The notes under the pieces were generated by a model. The model made no database searches. It was not told where the DNA came from and was given only the letters and a program-made list of their open reading frames with translations. The translations under genes were made by a program, and so were the position numbers. DNA of 64,000 nucleotides. It comes from Inquilinus sp042743185 (lineage in GTDB: Bacteria > Pseudomonadota > Alphaproteobacteria > DSM-16000 > Inquilinaceae). Below are positions 25,494-33,244 of the stretch, in pieces. Numbering within the stretch: the stretch's first letter is position 1; every line of letters starts with the position of its first letter. The DNA lies in the NCBI RefSeq assembly GCF_042743185.1, contig NZ_JBHYMS010000008.1, forward strand, positions 104,747 through 168,746, read 5' to 3'.

Positions 25494-26321
25494 TCACGTG
25501 CCGAGATGCGCGAGCTGGAACGGCAGCTGGGCCAGCGCCATGTCGAGGCCGGTCAGGATCGGGTGCCCGCGGCGGCGCGCCTGGTCGAGCCAGGGCGTCA
25601 CCGGCGGCGCGGTCACCGCGTCGGCGGCCAGGGCGCCGGGCGGCAGCATGGCGGGGTCGAAGGGCAGGGGATCGTCCGGCCGCATGCCGAGCGGCGAGGC
25701 GTTGGCGGCGATGTCGATCGGGGCGCCAGGCCGGAGGCCGCGATGCACCGCCAGCTCCGGGTGGCGCTGCTCCAGCCCCTCGGCCAGGGCTGAGGCCCGT
25801 GCCGCGTCGGGATCGATGACCGTGACCGAGGCGGCCCCGGCGGCGGCCACCGCATCGGCGATCGCCGACCCGGCCCCGCCGGCGCCGATCAGCAGCAGAT
25901 GCGATCCCGCCGGGTCGACGCCGTGCCCGTGCAGCGCCGCGACGAAGGCGAGGCCGTCGGTCATGTCGCCAACCAGCGTGCCGTCCGGGTCGCGCCGTAC
26001 GATGTTCACGGCCCGCACCGCCGCGGCCCGCGGCGTGACCCGGTCCATCGCTGCGAAGGCGGCCTGCTTGTGCGGCACGGTGACGGAGACGCCGGCGCCG
26101 TTGGCGCAGCGGCGGAAGACCTCGAAGAAGCCGGGCACCGAAGCGGGCTCGAGTTCGAGCGGGATCATCACCGCGTCGACGCAGCGCCCGGCGAAGGCGC
26201 GGTTCATCGGGCCCGGGGTCTTCACCTGGGCGACGGGATGCCCGATCAGCGGGACGATGGAGGTGCGGCCGGAGATCGCGGCGCGGTCGGGCGCCGGATC
26301 GGCCTCTCCCAAGGGGGACAT
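25494..26321 (-). CDS. aroE: Shikimate/quinate dehydrogenase (AroE family), catabolic copy 1
   Basis: The 275-residue protein has the shikimate dehydrogenase N-terminal domain (PLIGHPVAQVKTPGPMN, and VTVPHKQAAF with the catalytic lysine) and a Rossmann domain (LLLIGAGGAGSAIADAV). The Asp partner appears in GDMTDGLAF. The ATG at 26321 has AGGAG eight bases upstream; an in-frame ATG 18 bases further up overlaps that site. It should oxidise shikimate or quinate to 3-dehydroshikimate or 3-dehydroquinate, feeding QuiC encoded immediately downstream. Cofactor preference cannot be decided by eye. A second AroE-like gene lies at 32180. Confidence 0.87.
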   Translation of the reverse strand: MSPLGEADPAPDRAAISGRTSIVPLIGHPVAQVKTPGPMNRAFAGRCVDAVMIPLELEPASVPGFFEVFRRCANGAGVSVTVPHKQAAFAAMDRVTPRAAAVRAVNIVRRDPDGTLVGDMTDGLAFVAALHGHGVDPAGSHLLLIGAGGAGSAIADAVAAAGAASVTVIDPDAARASALAEGLEQRHPELAVHRGLRPGAPIDIAANASPLGMRPDDPLPFDPAMLPPGALAADAVTAPPVTPWLDQARRRGHPILTGLDMALAQLPFQLAHLGT

Positions 26322-26431
26322 CGGCGGCTCCTGCGGCATGCGGCCGGCCCGCGACATCGTGCCGGCCGGGCTTCCGGACAGACTCTCGGCCGCGCCCGCC
26401 GCAGCAGCAATGATCAAGACATCCGGGCGGA

Positions 26432-27352
26432 TTAACCCGATGTTACGGTCGCCGGCCGGGGTGCGCGCACCGCTTCCATCTCCGCCCGCAGGCTGGCCAG
26501 GAAAGCCTCGGCGAAGCTCGACAGCGTCACGTCGCGGCGATAGGCGGCATAGGTCTGGAAGTCGGTCTTCTCGGCGATCGGGATCACCTTCAGCCCGGCC
26601 AGGCTGCCATCCGCCACGGTGAAGATGTCGATCACCGCGACGCCGAGGTTCTGGCGCACCAGGGCGCAGACCGTGGTGCCAAAGCGGGCGCGGATGGTGA
26701 TGCGGTAGTCGAGGCCGTGCCGGGTGAAGATGTCGGCCATGATCCGGCCGTAAGGATCCTTCGGGTCGATCCCGATCAGCGGGTGCCGCACGATCTCCTC
26801 GGCCGAGATCCGGCTGCGCGATGCCAGCGGATGGTCGGCGGCGGCGATGAAGACCAGCTCGCCGCGGGCCAGCGGCGCGAAGGTCAGGGCCGGGTGCTGC
26901 AGCAGGTAGCTCATCGCCACCAGCTCGCCCTTGCCCAGCAGCAGATAGTCGATCGCGTCCTCGATCTTGAGGATGTCGATGTCCATCAGCAGGTGCGGAT
27001 AGCGCCGGCGCACCGCCGCCGCCGCCCGCGGCACCATCACATTGGCGATGCTGGGGACCGAGCCGACCTTGAGCTCCGCGGTGTCGCCCTTCTCCAGCCG
27101 GTCGATCGCGTAGTGCAGGTCCTCGACCTTCTTGTACACGGCGTTGATCTGGGCGAAGACGTCGCTCGCCTCCGCCGTCGGCACGAAGCGCCCGCCCTTG
27201 CGGACGAACAGGTTGAAGCCGAGCGAATCCTCCGTGTACTTCATCATCCGGCTGACGCCCGGCGCCGAGACGTTCAGCAGCCGGGCCGCGCCCGCGACCG
27301 TGCCGGTCACCATGATCGCGCGGATGATCTCGATCTGACGCAGCGTGAGCAA
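26432..27352 (-). CDS. LysR-family transcriptional regulator of the quinate/shikimate locus
   Basis: The 306-residue protein has the LysR winged-helix domain at residues 1-60 (LRQIEIIRAIMVTGTVAGAA, then LNVSAPGVSRMMKYTEDSLG) and a periplasmic-binding-protein-like effector domain. The start is a TTG at 27352 with GAGAGG nine bases upstream; no ATG lies near the required N-terminus. It lies between the TRAP binding-protein gene and the AroE gene on the same strand. Because TetR-type sites also occur in this locus, two regulators may act here; the LysR effector is probably quinate, shikimate or dehydroshikimate. Confidence 0.86.
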   Translation of the reverse strand: MLTLRQIEIIRAIMVTGTVAGAARLLNVSAPGVSRMMKYTEDSLGFNLFVRKGGRFVPTAEASDVFAQINAVYKKVEDLHYAIDRLEKGDTAELKVGSVPSIANVMVPRAAAAVRRRYPHLLMDIDILKIEDAIDYLLLGKGELVAMSYLLQHPALTFAPLARGELVFIAAADHPLASRSRISAEEIVRHPLIGIDPKDPYGRIMADIFTRHGLDYRITIRARFGTTVCALVRQNLGVAVIDIFTVADGSLAGLKVIPIAEKTDFQTYAAYRRDVTLSSFAEAFLASLRAEMEAVRAPRPATVTSG

Positions 27353-27440
27353 GGTCGGCGCCTCTCTCTCCGGACCGGGAACATGCGGGGGCGGATCCTG
27401 CGCGATCCGCCCGCGACCGGGCCTGTCGGCCGCTGCCGCA

Positions 27441-28451
27441 TCACTTCTTGCGCAGCTTGTCCAGCTCGGCCTGCAGCAGCGCCACGGTGTCCGCGCCGAT
27501 CTTGGGGCGGAACTCCTCGACCACCGGCGCGGTGGCGGCCCGCAGCTTCGCCACTTCCTCCGGCGGCAGCTCGGTCACCTCCATGCCGTTGGCGCGGATC
27601 TCGTCCAGCGCCTTGGCGTCCGCCTCGCGCGACACCTGGCGCTGATAGTCCCGCGCCTCGGTCGCGGCCGACTGCAGCACCGCCCGCTCCTCGTCGTTCA
27701 GCTTGTCCCAGAACATCTTGCTGACCAGGACGATCTGCGGGTTGTACTGGTGCCGGGTCAGGGTCAGGTACTTCTGCACCTCGTAGAACTTGGCGTTGAT
27801 GATGTTGGCCGACGGGTTCTCCTGGCCGTCGACCGTGTCGGTCTCCAGCGCGCCGTACAGCTCGGGATAGGGCATCGGCACGGCGTTGGCGCCGAGCGCG
27901 TTGAACAGCGCGATCGGGATCGGCGACTGGATGGTGCGGATCTTCAGCCCCTTGATGTCCTCGACCTTCGCCACCGGATGGCGGTTGTTGGTCAGGTTGC
28001 GGAACCCGAGCTCCCAATAGGCCAGCCCGACCAGCCCCTTGGCGGGCAAGAGCTCCAGCAGATGGTCGCCGAACGGGCCGTCCATCACCGCATCGGCCTC
28101 CTGCGGCGTGTCGAACAGGAAGGGCAGGTCGACCGCGCCGAAGGCCGGGGCGTTGCCGGACAGGATGCCGGCGTTCATCACCGTCATCTCGACGATGCCG
28201 CCCTGCAGCCCCGACAGGGTCTGCACATCGCCGCCCAGCGTGCCGCCGGGGAACAGCTGCACCGTGATCTTGCCGCCGCTCTTCTCGGCGACGATGGCGG
28301 CGAACTTCTCCATGCCCGTGACCTGGGGATGGCCCTTGCTGTTCGCCGCCGCGAACTTGATGTGCTGCTCGCGGATCTCGGCCCGCGCCGCCGGGGCCAG
28401 CAGCAGCGCCGCCGACAGCGCGACGATCAGGCCGGTCAGGGTCCTGGACAT
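27441..28451 (-). CDS. dctP: TRAP transporter substrate-binding protein DctP
   Basis: The 336-residue protein has a Sec signal peptide (residues 1-24, ending ARA) and the DctP fold: FAAANSKGHPQVTGMEKFA, VQLFPGGTLGGD, and GLKIRTIQSPI with the carboxylate-binding arginine near residue 172. The segment GALETDTVDGQENP is typical of the family. It captures an organic acid in the periplasm and delivers it to the DctQM permease encoded upstream. Given the linked genes, quinate or shikimate is the likely ligand. GGGAGGATCACC precedes the ATG. Confidence 0.88.
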   Translation of the reverse strand: MSRTLTGLIVALSAALLLAPAARAEIREQHIKFAAANSKGHPQVTGMEKFAAIVAEKSGGKITVQLFPGGTLGGDVQTLSGLQGGIVEMTVMNAGILSGNAPAFGAVDLPFLFDTPQEADAVMDGPFGDHLLELLPAKGLVGLAYWELGFRNLTNNRHPVAKVEDIKGLKIRTIQSPIPIALFNALGANAVPMPYPELYGALETDTVDGQENPSANIINAKFYEVQKYLTLTRHQYNPQIVLVSKMFWDKLNDEERAVLQSAATEARDYQRQVSREADAKALDEIRANGMEVTELPPEEVAKLRAATAPVVEEFRPKIGADTVALLQAELDKLRKK

Positions 28452-28500
28452 GGTGATCCTCCCAAGGATTGTTCGATCTCGTTGGTGTCGGCCGGCGCGG

Positions 28501-29781
28501 TCATCGGGCCAGCCATTGAGCCGGAACCATCACCAGCTCCGGGAACAGGATCAGCAGGACCAGCACCGCCAGCTGGGCCAGGAGGAAGGGCCAGACGCCC
28601 TTCATCAGGTCCTCCATGGTCAGCTTCGACACGCCGCAGATGACGTTCAGCACGGTGCCGACCGGCGGGGTGATCAGGCCGATCGAATTGTTGATGATGA
28701 ACAGCACGCCGAAATAGACCGGGTCGATGCCCGCCTGCTTGATCACCGGCATCAGGACCGGCGTCAGGATCAGGATGGTCGGGGTCATGTCCATGGCGGT
28801 GCCGACGGCGACGACCAGCAGCATGATCGCCGCCATCAGCAGCATCGGGCTGTCCATGAGAGGATCGAGCATGGCGGCGAGCTGGCCCGGCAGGTCGGCG
28901 ACCGTGATCAGCCAGGCGGAGACGCCGGCGGCGGCCACCAGGAACATCACCACGCTGGTGGTCTTGGCGGCCGAGACGAGCACGTCGAAGACCTGGCCGG
29001 GGCCCAGCTCGCGATAGACCACCATGGCCACGAACAGGGAATAGACCGCGGCGACGACGCCGGCCTCGGTCGGCGTGAACACGCCGAATTTCAGCCCGAC
29101 GATGATGATCACCGGCAGGAACAGCGCCCACAGGCTGTCGGCGAAGGCGCGGAGGCGCTCGCGCCCGGTGCGGCGCGGCGGCAGCCGGATGTCCTCGCGC
29201 CGGACCACCACCAGCCAGGCGATGCAGAGGGCCAGCGCGATCATCAGGCCGGGCGCGATGCCGGCCAGGAACAGCTTGGTGATCGAGACGCCGCCGATGA
29301 CCCCGAACAGCACGAAGCCGATGCTGGGCGGGATGATCGGCCCGATGATCGCGGCCGAGGCGATCAGCCCGCCCGACCGGCCGGCGCTGTGGCCGGATTT
29401 CAGCATCATCGGCATCAAGAGGGCGCCGAGCGCCGCGGCGTCGGCCACGGCCGAACCGGACAGGCTGGCGATCAGGCAGGCGGCGAGGATGACGACGAAG
29501 CCGAGCCCGCCGCGGATATGGCCGACCAGCGCCATGGCCAGGTCGACGATGCGGCGCGACAGGCCGCCGGCATTCATCACCTCGCCGGCCAGCAGGAAGA
29601 AGGGCACGGCCATCAGCGGGAAGCTGTCGGCGCCGTTGATGACGTTCTGGGCGACGATCTGGGAATCGAACAGGCCGAGATGGATCATCAGCGCGACGCC
29701 GCTGAGGATCAGGGCGAAGGCGATCGGCATGCCGATCGCCATGGTGCCGAGCAGCGACGACAGGAAGACGGCGACGACCAC
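28501..29781 (-). CDS. dctM: TRAP transporter large permease DctM
   Basis: The 426-residue inner-membrane protein has about twelve hydrophobic segments and the DctM hallmarks: FFLLAGEVMNAGGLSRRIV, GGLGFVVILAACLIASLSGS, IIGPIIPPSIGFVLFG and ITPPVGTVLNVICGVSK. The start is GTG at 29781, four bases after the DctQ stop. It forms the sodium-coupled transport core with DctQ. Confidence 0.88.
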   Translation of the reverse strand: MVVAVFLSSLLGTMAIGMPIAFALILSGVALMIHLGLFDSQIVAQNVINGADSFPLMAVPFFLLAGEVMNAGGLSRRIVDLAMALVGHIRGGLGFVVILAACLIASLSGSAVADAAALGALLMPMMLKSGHSAGRSGGLIASAAIIGPIIPPSIGFVLFGVIGGVSITKLFLAGIAPGLMIALALCIAWLVVVRREDIRLPPRRTGRERLRAFADSLWALFLPVIIIVGLKFGVFTPTEAGVVAAVYSLFVAMVVYRELGPGQVFDVLVSAAKTTSVVMFLVAAAGVSAWLITVADLPGQLAAMLDPLMDSPMLLMAAIMLLVVAVGTAMDMTPTILILTPVLMPVIKQAGIDPVYFGVLFIINNSIGLITPPVGTVLNVICGVSKLTMEDLMKGVWPFLLAQLAVLVLLILFPELVMVPAQWLAR

Positions 29782-29784
29782 GGC

Positions 29785-30330
29785 TCAGCCCTTCCGCGCC
29801 GCGCGCGGGGCATCGAGGGCGGCGAGCTCCTCGGAGTCGCGGACCAGGATCAGCTCCTCGGGCCCGGCCCGGCCGAGCAGCAGGCGGGCGAGGTCGGCCA
29901 GGATGATCAGCGCGGCCGGCACGGCGAAGGCGATGCCGGCGCCGTACAGCAGCGCCATCGGAAAGCCCACCGCCGGCGAGGCGACGTCGAGGTTGATCAT
30001 CGCCTGCTCCACGCTGCCCTTGAGCAGCAGCCAGATCGCCAGCAGCCCCAGCGCGCCGGACACGGCGAGGCAGGCCTTGGCCGCCGGCCGGGGCAGGCGG
30101 CGCAGCAGCGTATCGATGCCGAGATGGCCGCGCTCGCGCAGGGCCACGACGGCGCCGAGGAAGATCAGCCAGACGAAGAACAGCCGCGACAACTCCTCCG
30201 ACGCGGTCAGCCCCTGGTTGAAAGCGTAGCGCAGCACGACGTTGCCGAAGACCAGCACCACCATCCCGGCGAGGAGCAGGGCGATCAGGACCTTCAGCAG
30301 CGCGAAATAGGCTTCGACGGCTAGACGCAT
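29785..30330 (-). CDS. dctQ: TRAP transporter small permease DctQ
   Basis: The 181-residue protein has four membrane segments and the DctQ core motif TASEELSRLFFVWLIFLGA near residue 42. GGGAGAG precedes the ATG at 30330; the open frame continues upstream to 30474 but crosses the operator-like site at 30394 and is not family-like. It is the first gene of the leftward unit dctQ-dctM-dctP-lysR-aroE-quiC. Confidence 0.86.
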   Translation of the reverse strand: MRLAVEAYFALLKVLIALLLAGMVVLVFGNVVLRYAFNQGLTASEELSRLFFVWLIFLGAVVALRERGHLGIDTLLRRLPRPAAKACLAVSGALGLLAIWLLLKGSVEQAMINLDVASPAVGFPMALLYGAGIAFAVPAALIILADLARLLLGRAGPEELILVRDSEELAALDAPRAARKG

Positions 30331-30393
30331 CGGGCTCTCCCTGTGGTGGCCGCCGGCCGCGGCTTCGCCGGTCTTGAATTCTTCTTCCTCAGA

Positions 30394-30413
30394 AATGTAC
30401 GAACTGGTACGTA
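30394..30413. promoter_or_regulatory. TetR-type operator, copy 1, between dctQ and the cyclase gene
   Basis: AATGTACGAACTGGTACGTA contains two GTAC half-sites six bases apart and matches the copy at 33153-33172 at 18 of 20 positions. On the minus strand it lies just downstream of a possible -35 TTGACT (30415-30420), where bound repressor would block the dctQ promoter, and it may also affect the divergent cyclase gene. The TetR gene at 31483 lies between the two copies and is the likely binder. Confidence 0.6.
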
Positions 30414-30554
30414 TAGTCAAGCGCCCGGCGAGATCCGGCAAGGATCGGCCGTCGGATGCGTGTTCCCCGTCCAAGCCGGCGGGCGGGGAAATGCGGTCGT
30501 CGACGCCGGCGGAGCCGCCTCCTCGAGAACGCGGCCGAGGGAGAGGGGAGCGTC

Positions 30555-31376
30555 ATGTGCCCACCGGGCTGTCTGGAGACGATCTGCCGCCATGTGACCC
30601 GCCGCGGCGTGCTGAAGGGCGGCATCGCCATGGCCGCAGCGTCGGCTGTCCCAGTTGCCGGCGCCGCCGCAGCGCCGGCCGCGCGGTCCTTCACCGATGT
30701 GCAGGACCTGACCCATCCGCTGTTCGAGGGCTTCCCGACCTTCGACGGCTCGAAATGGTTCGCCATGGAGCCGGTGTTCCGCTACGCGAAGGACAGGCTG
30801 AACATCAACCGCTGGACGCTGATGGAGCACACCGGCACGCATATGGACGCGCCGCTGCACTTCTCGGCGGACGGGCGCAGCGTCGACGAGATCCCGGTAG
30901 CCGACCTGGTGGTGCCGCTGGCGGTGATCGACATCTCGCAGCGGGCGCAGGACGACCCGGACAGCGCGGTGACGCCGGACGACATCAAGCGCTGGGAGGC
31001 CGCGAACGGCCCGCTGCCCGAGGGCTGCTGCGTGGTCATGAACTCCGGCTGGCACCGGCTGCTGCACACGCCGCGCTTCGCCGGGCGGGACGAGGCCGGC
31101 AGGAACCACACGCCCGGCTTCCACGGCGAGACGGCGCATCTGCTGATGACCGAGCGCAACGTCAAGGGCATCGGCGTCGACACGCTGTCGCTCGACCTCG
31201 GCATCGAGACCGGCCGCTTCCCGGTGCATTACTCCTGGCTGCCGAGCGGGCGCTGGGGCGTCGAATGCCTGGCCAATCTCGACGGGCTGCCGGCCAAGGG
31301 CGCCCATCTCGTCCTCGGCGGCCCCAAGGTGAAGGGCGGGACCGGGGGGCCGAGCCGGGTGCTGGCGCTGGTGTAG
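30555..31376 (+). CDS. Tat-exported cyclase-family (kynurenine-formamidase-like) hydrolase
   Basis: The 273-residue protein begins with a twin-arginine-type leader (HVTRRGVLKGGIAMAAAS) and a cleavable hydrophobic region ending near residue 36. The mature part is a cyclase-family (PF04199-type) metallohydrolase with the motif HTGTHMDAPLHF near residue 95 and a second conserved block GVDTLSLDLG near 200. Known family members include bacterial kynurenine formamidase and isatin hydrolase; the presence of a Tat leader puts this one in the periplasm. Its substrate is not known, but position in the quinate/shikimate locus suggests it may act on an ester, lactone or cyclic precursor before TRAP uptake. 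GAGGGGAG precedes the ATG at 30555. Confidence 0.83.
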   Translation: MCPPGCLETICRHVTRRGVLKGGIAMAAASAVPVAGAAAAPAARSFTDVQDLTHPLFEGFPTFDGSKWFAMEPVFRYAKDRLNINRWTLMEHTGTHMDAPLHFSADGRSVDEIPVADLVVPLAVIDISQRAQDDPDSAVTPDDIKRWEAANGPLPEGCCVVMNSGWHRLLHTPRFAGRDEAGRNHTPGFHGETAHLLMTERNVKGIGVDTLSLDLGIETGRFPVHYSWLPSGRWGVECLANLDGLPAKGAHLVLGGPKVKGGTGGPSRVLALV

Positions 31377-31408
31377 AAGGGGACGCGGCCGCGGCGCGAA
31401 AGCGCTTG

Positions 31409-31422
31409 TTCGCGGCCGCGAA
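31409..31422. promoter_or_regulatory. 14-bp perfect palindrome before tetR
   Basis: TTCGCGGCCGCGAA is a perfect palindrome 33 bases after the cyclase stop and 61 bases before the TetR start. It may be a weak terminator stem or a binding site; its GC-rich composition makes chance occurrence more likely than for an AT-rich palindrome. The same 14-mer occurs inside repeat copy 1 (221-234). Confidence 0.3.
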
Positions 31423-31482
31423 GTTCCGGAGAAGTAGAGTTCCGCCGATCGGCGGCGTCGGTGCGGGGAGCGGGCCAGGGAC

Positions 31483-32235
31483 ATGGCGGGCAGGATCAAG
31501 TCGGGCGCCGCGGAGCGGAAGACCGCCCGCAAGAACGACCCCGAGCGCACCAAGGAGGATATTCTCGAGGTCGCGACCGAGGAGTTCGCGACCCATGGGC
31601 TGAGCGGCGCGCGCGTCGACGCGATCGCGGAGCGCACCCGCACCTCCAAGCGCATGATCTACTACTATTTCGGCGGCAAGGAGGGGCTGTACCACGCGGT
31701 GCTGGAGAAGGCCTATGCCGACATCCGCAGCGCCGAGGCCGAGCTGCATCTGGAGGACCTGCCGCCGGAGGAGGCGATGCGGCGGCTGGTCGAGTTCACC
31801 TTCGACTATGACGAGGCGCATCCCGACTTCATCCGCCTGGTCAGCATCGAGAACATCCACCGGGCCGAGCATCTGCCGCACACCACCTCGATCCGCAGCA
31901 CCAATCTCGGCATCATCCAGACCATCGCCGCGATCCTGGAGCGCGGGCGGAAGGCGGACGTGTTCCGGGCCGGGATCGACCCGGTCGACCTGCATATGCT
32001 GATCAGCGCCTTCTGCTTCTTCCGCGTCTCCAACCGCCACACCTTCGGCACCATCTTCCGCCGCGACCTGTCGGAGCCGGGGCTGCGGGACAAGCACCGG
32101 CGGATGATCGGCGACGCCGTCATCCGCCTGCTGCAAGGCGGGGCGGAAGCGGTGGAACTGTCGCCGCCCGCGGGGGCCGCTACCCCGGCCCGAGCGAGGC
32201 GAAGTGCCGGGTCATCCGGTCGGCGTCCGGCGTGA
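31483..32235 (+). CDS. TetR-family regulator of the quinate/shikimate locus
   Basis: The 250-residue protein has an N-terminal TetR helix-turn-helix (ILEVATEEFATHGLSGARVD, then RTRTSKRMIYYYFGGKEGLY, residues about 28-72) and an all-helical ligand domain with the sequence FDYDEAHPDFIRLVSIENIH. The ligand is unknown. Two near-identical operator-like sites at 30394-30413 and 33153-33172 flank the gene and lie before the outer leftward units, which supports a local role. The last 56 bases overlap the 3' end of the convergent AroE-like gene; the C-terminal tail there is low-complexity (Ala/Arg/Ser), so the tail is probably dispensable. Confidence 0.87.
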   Translation: MAGRIKSGAAERKTARKNDPERTKEDILEVATEEFATHGLSGARVDAIAERTRTSKRMIYYYFGGKEGLYHAVLEKAYADIRSAEAELHLEDLPPEEAMRRLVEFTFDYDEAHPDFIRLVSIENIHRAEHLPHTTSIRSTNLGIIQTIAAILERGRKADVFRAGIDPVDLHMLISAFCFFRVSNRHTFGTIFRRDLSEPGLRDKHRRMIGDAVIRLLQGGAEAVELSPPAGAATPARARRSAGSSGRRPA

Positions 32236-33043
32236 TGCCGGTGAACAGCCGGAACGCCTCGACCGCCTGGAACACCGCCATGCCGCCGCCGTCGAGGGTG
32301 CGGCAGCCACGGGCCCGGGCGACGCGCAGCAACTCGGTCTCGAGCGGGAAATAGACGATCTCGGCGACCCAGTGCCGGGGCGCCAGCAGCTCGGCCGGCA
32401 GGGGCAGGCCGGGATGCTTCGCCATCCCGGTCGGGGTGGCGTGGATCAGCCCGTCCGCCGCATCCATGGCGGCAAGAAGGTCGGTGCCGGCCACCGCGCG
32501 TCCCGCGCCGAACCGGGCGGACAGGCTGGCCGCCGTCGCCTCCGCCCGGGCCTGGTCGACATCGAAGATCGCGAGCTCGCCGATCCCGAGGGTCAGGGCC
32601 GCATGGGCCACGGCGGCGCCCGCGCCGCCGGCGCCGAGCTGGACCGCGCGGTCCTTGCGCACATCCGGCAGGCCGCGCCGGAAGCTCTCGGCGAAGCCCC
32701 ACCAGTCGGTGTTGTGACCGATCCGCCGGCCCCCCTCGAACACCACCGTGTTGACGGCGCCCAGCGCCCGCGCGTCGTCGGACAGCGCGTGCAGCAGCGG
32801 AATCACCGCCTGTTTGCAGGGATGGGTGATGTTGAGCCCGGCGAAGCCGAGCCGCTCCGCCGTCTCGATCAGCTCGGGCAGGGCCTCGACGCCGCGGCCG
32901 AGCACCTCGAGATCGATCAGCTCGTACGCGTAGCCCAGCTTCTGCGCTGCGCCTTCGCACATGTGCATGGCCGGGGTCCGGGACGCCTGGATGCCGGCGC
33001 CGATCAGCCCGACGCGCAGGGTGGTGGGACGGATATGGGTCAC
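32180..33043 (-). CDS. aroE: Shikimate dehydrogenase (AroE family), catabolic copy 2
   Basis: The 287-residue protein has the shikimate-dehydrogenase N-terminal motif GLIGAGIQASRTPAMH, the catalytic-lysine segment NITHPCKQAV, NTDWWGF and a Rossmann loop AVQLGAGGAGAAVAHAAL. It should oxidise shikimate or quinate. Start choice: the frame is open to an ATG at 33175, but that codon overlaps the -35 and operator-like site at 33153-33180, so translation cannot begin there if that promoter is used. GTG at 33043 gives the usual family length, though its ribosome-binding site is weak. The 3' end overlaps tetR by 56 bases on the other strand. This and the copy at 25494 share the fold but are clearly different in sequence. 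Confidence 0.84.
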   Translation of the reverse strand: MTHIRPTTLRVGLIGAGIQASRTPAMHMCEGAAQKLGYAYELIDLEVLGRGVEALPELIETAERLGFAGLNITHPCKQAVIPLLHALSDDARALGAVNTVVFEGGRRIGHNTDWWGFAESFRRGLPDVRKDRAVQLGAGGAGAAVAHAALTLGIGELAIFDVDQARAEATAASLSARFGAGRAVAGTDLLAAMDAADGLIHATPTGMAKHPGLPLPAELLAPRHWVAEIVYFPLETELLRVARARGCRTLDGGGMAVFQAVEAFRLFTGITPDADRMTRHFASLGPG

Positions 33044-33152
33044 CGGCAAGGCCCCAGGCCGAACCGTCCGGACGTCTCGCTTCCGCACGGACGCTGGGTG
33101 TGTCTTGGACGATTCATGTCTCTTCGCCTGCGCCGGTGTGCCTTTTCCGGAA

Positions 33153-33180
33153 AATGTACTAACTGGTACGTTCATGTCAA
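33153..33180 (-). promoter_or_regulatory. Promoter with TetR-type operator, copy 2, upstream of aroE copy 2
   Basis: On the minus strand TTGACA (33175-33180) and TACATT (33153-33158) lie 16 bp apart. The spacer and -10 coincide with AATGTACTAACTGGTACGTT (33153-33172), which matches the site at 30394-30413 at 18 of 20 positions. Bound repressor would cover the core promoter. Confidence 0.6.
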
Positions 33181-33244
33181 TTGCGGTAACTTGGCGGTCT
33201 AGGGCAATCGCTTGAAATGTCTCCGGTCGCGGCTATCGGCCGTC

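Noticed and set aside
26432..26446. TTAACCCGATGTTA as a LysR-type box upstream of aroE copy 1
   Set aside because: The arms are only four bases and the site overlaps the lysR stop codon, more than 100 bp from the aroE start, so support is weak.
33044..33175. N-terminal extension of AroE copy 2 starting at ATG 33175
   Set aside because: The start codon overlaps a predicted -35 and operator-like site, and the extra 44 residues do not resemble shikimate dehydrogenases.
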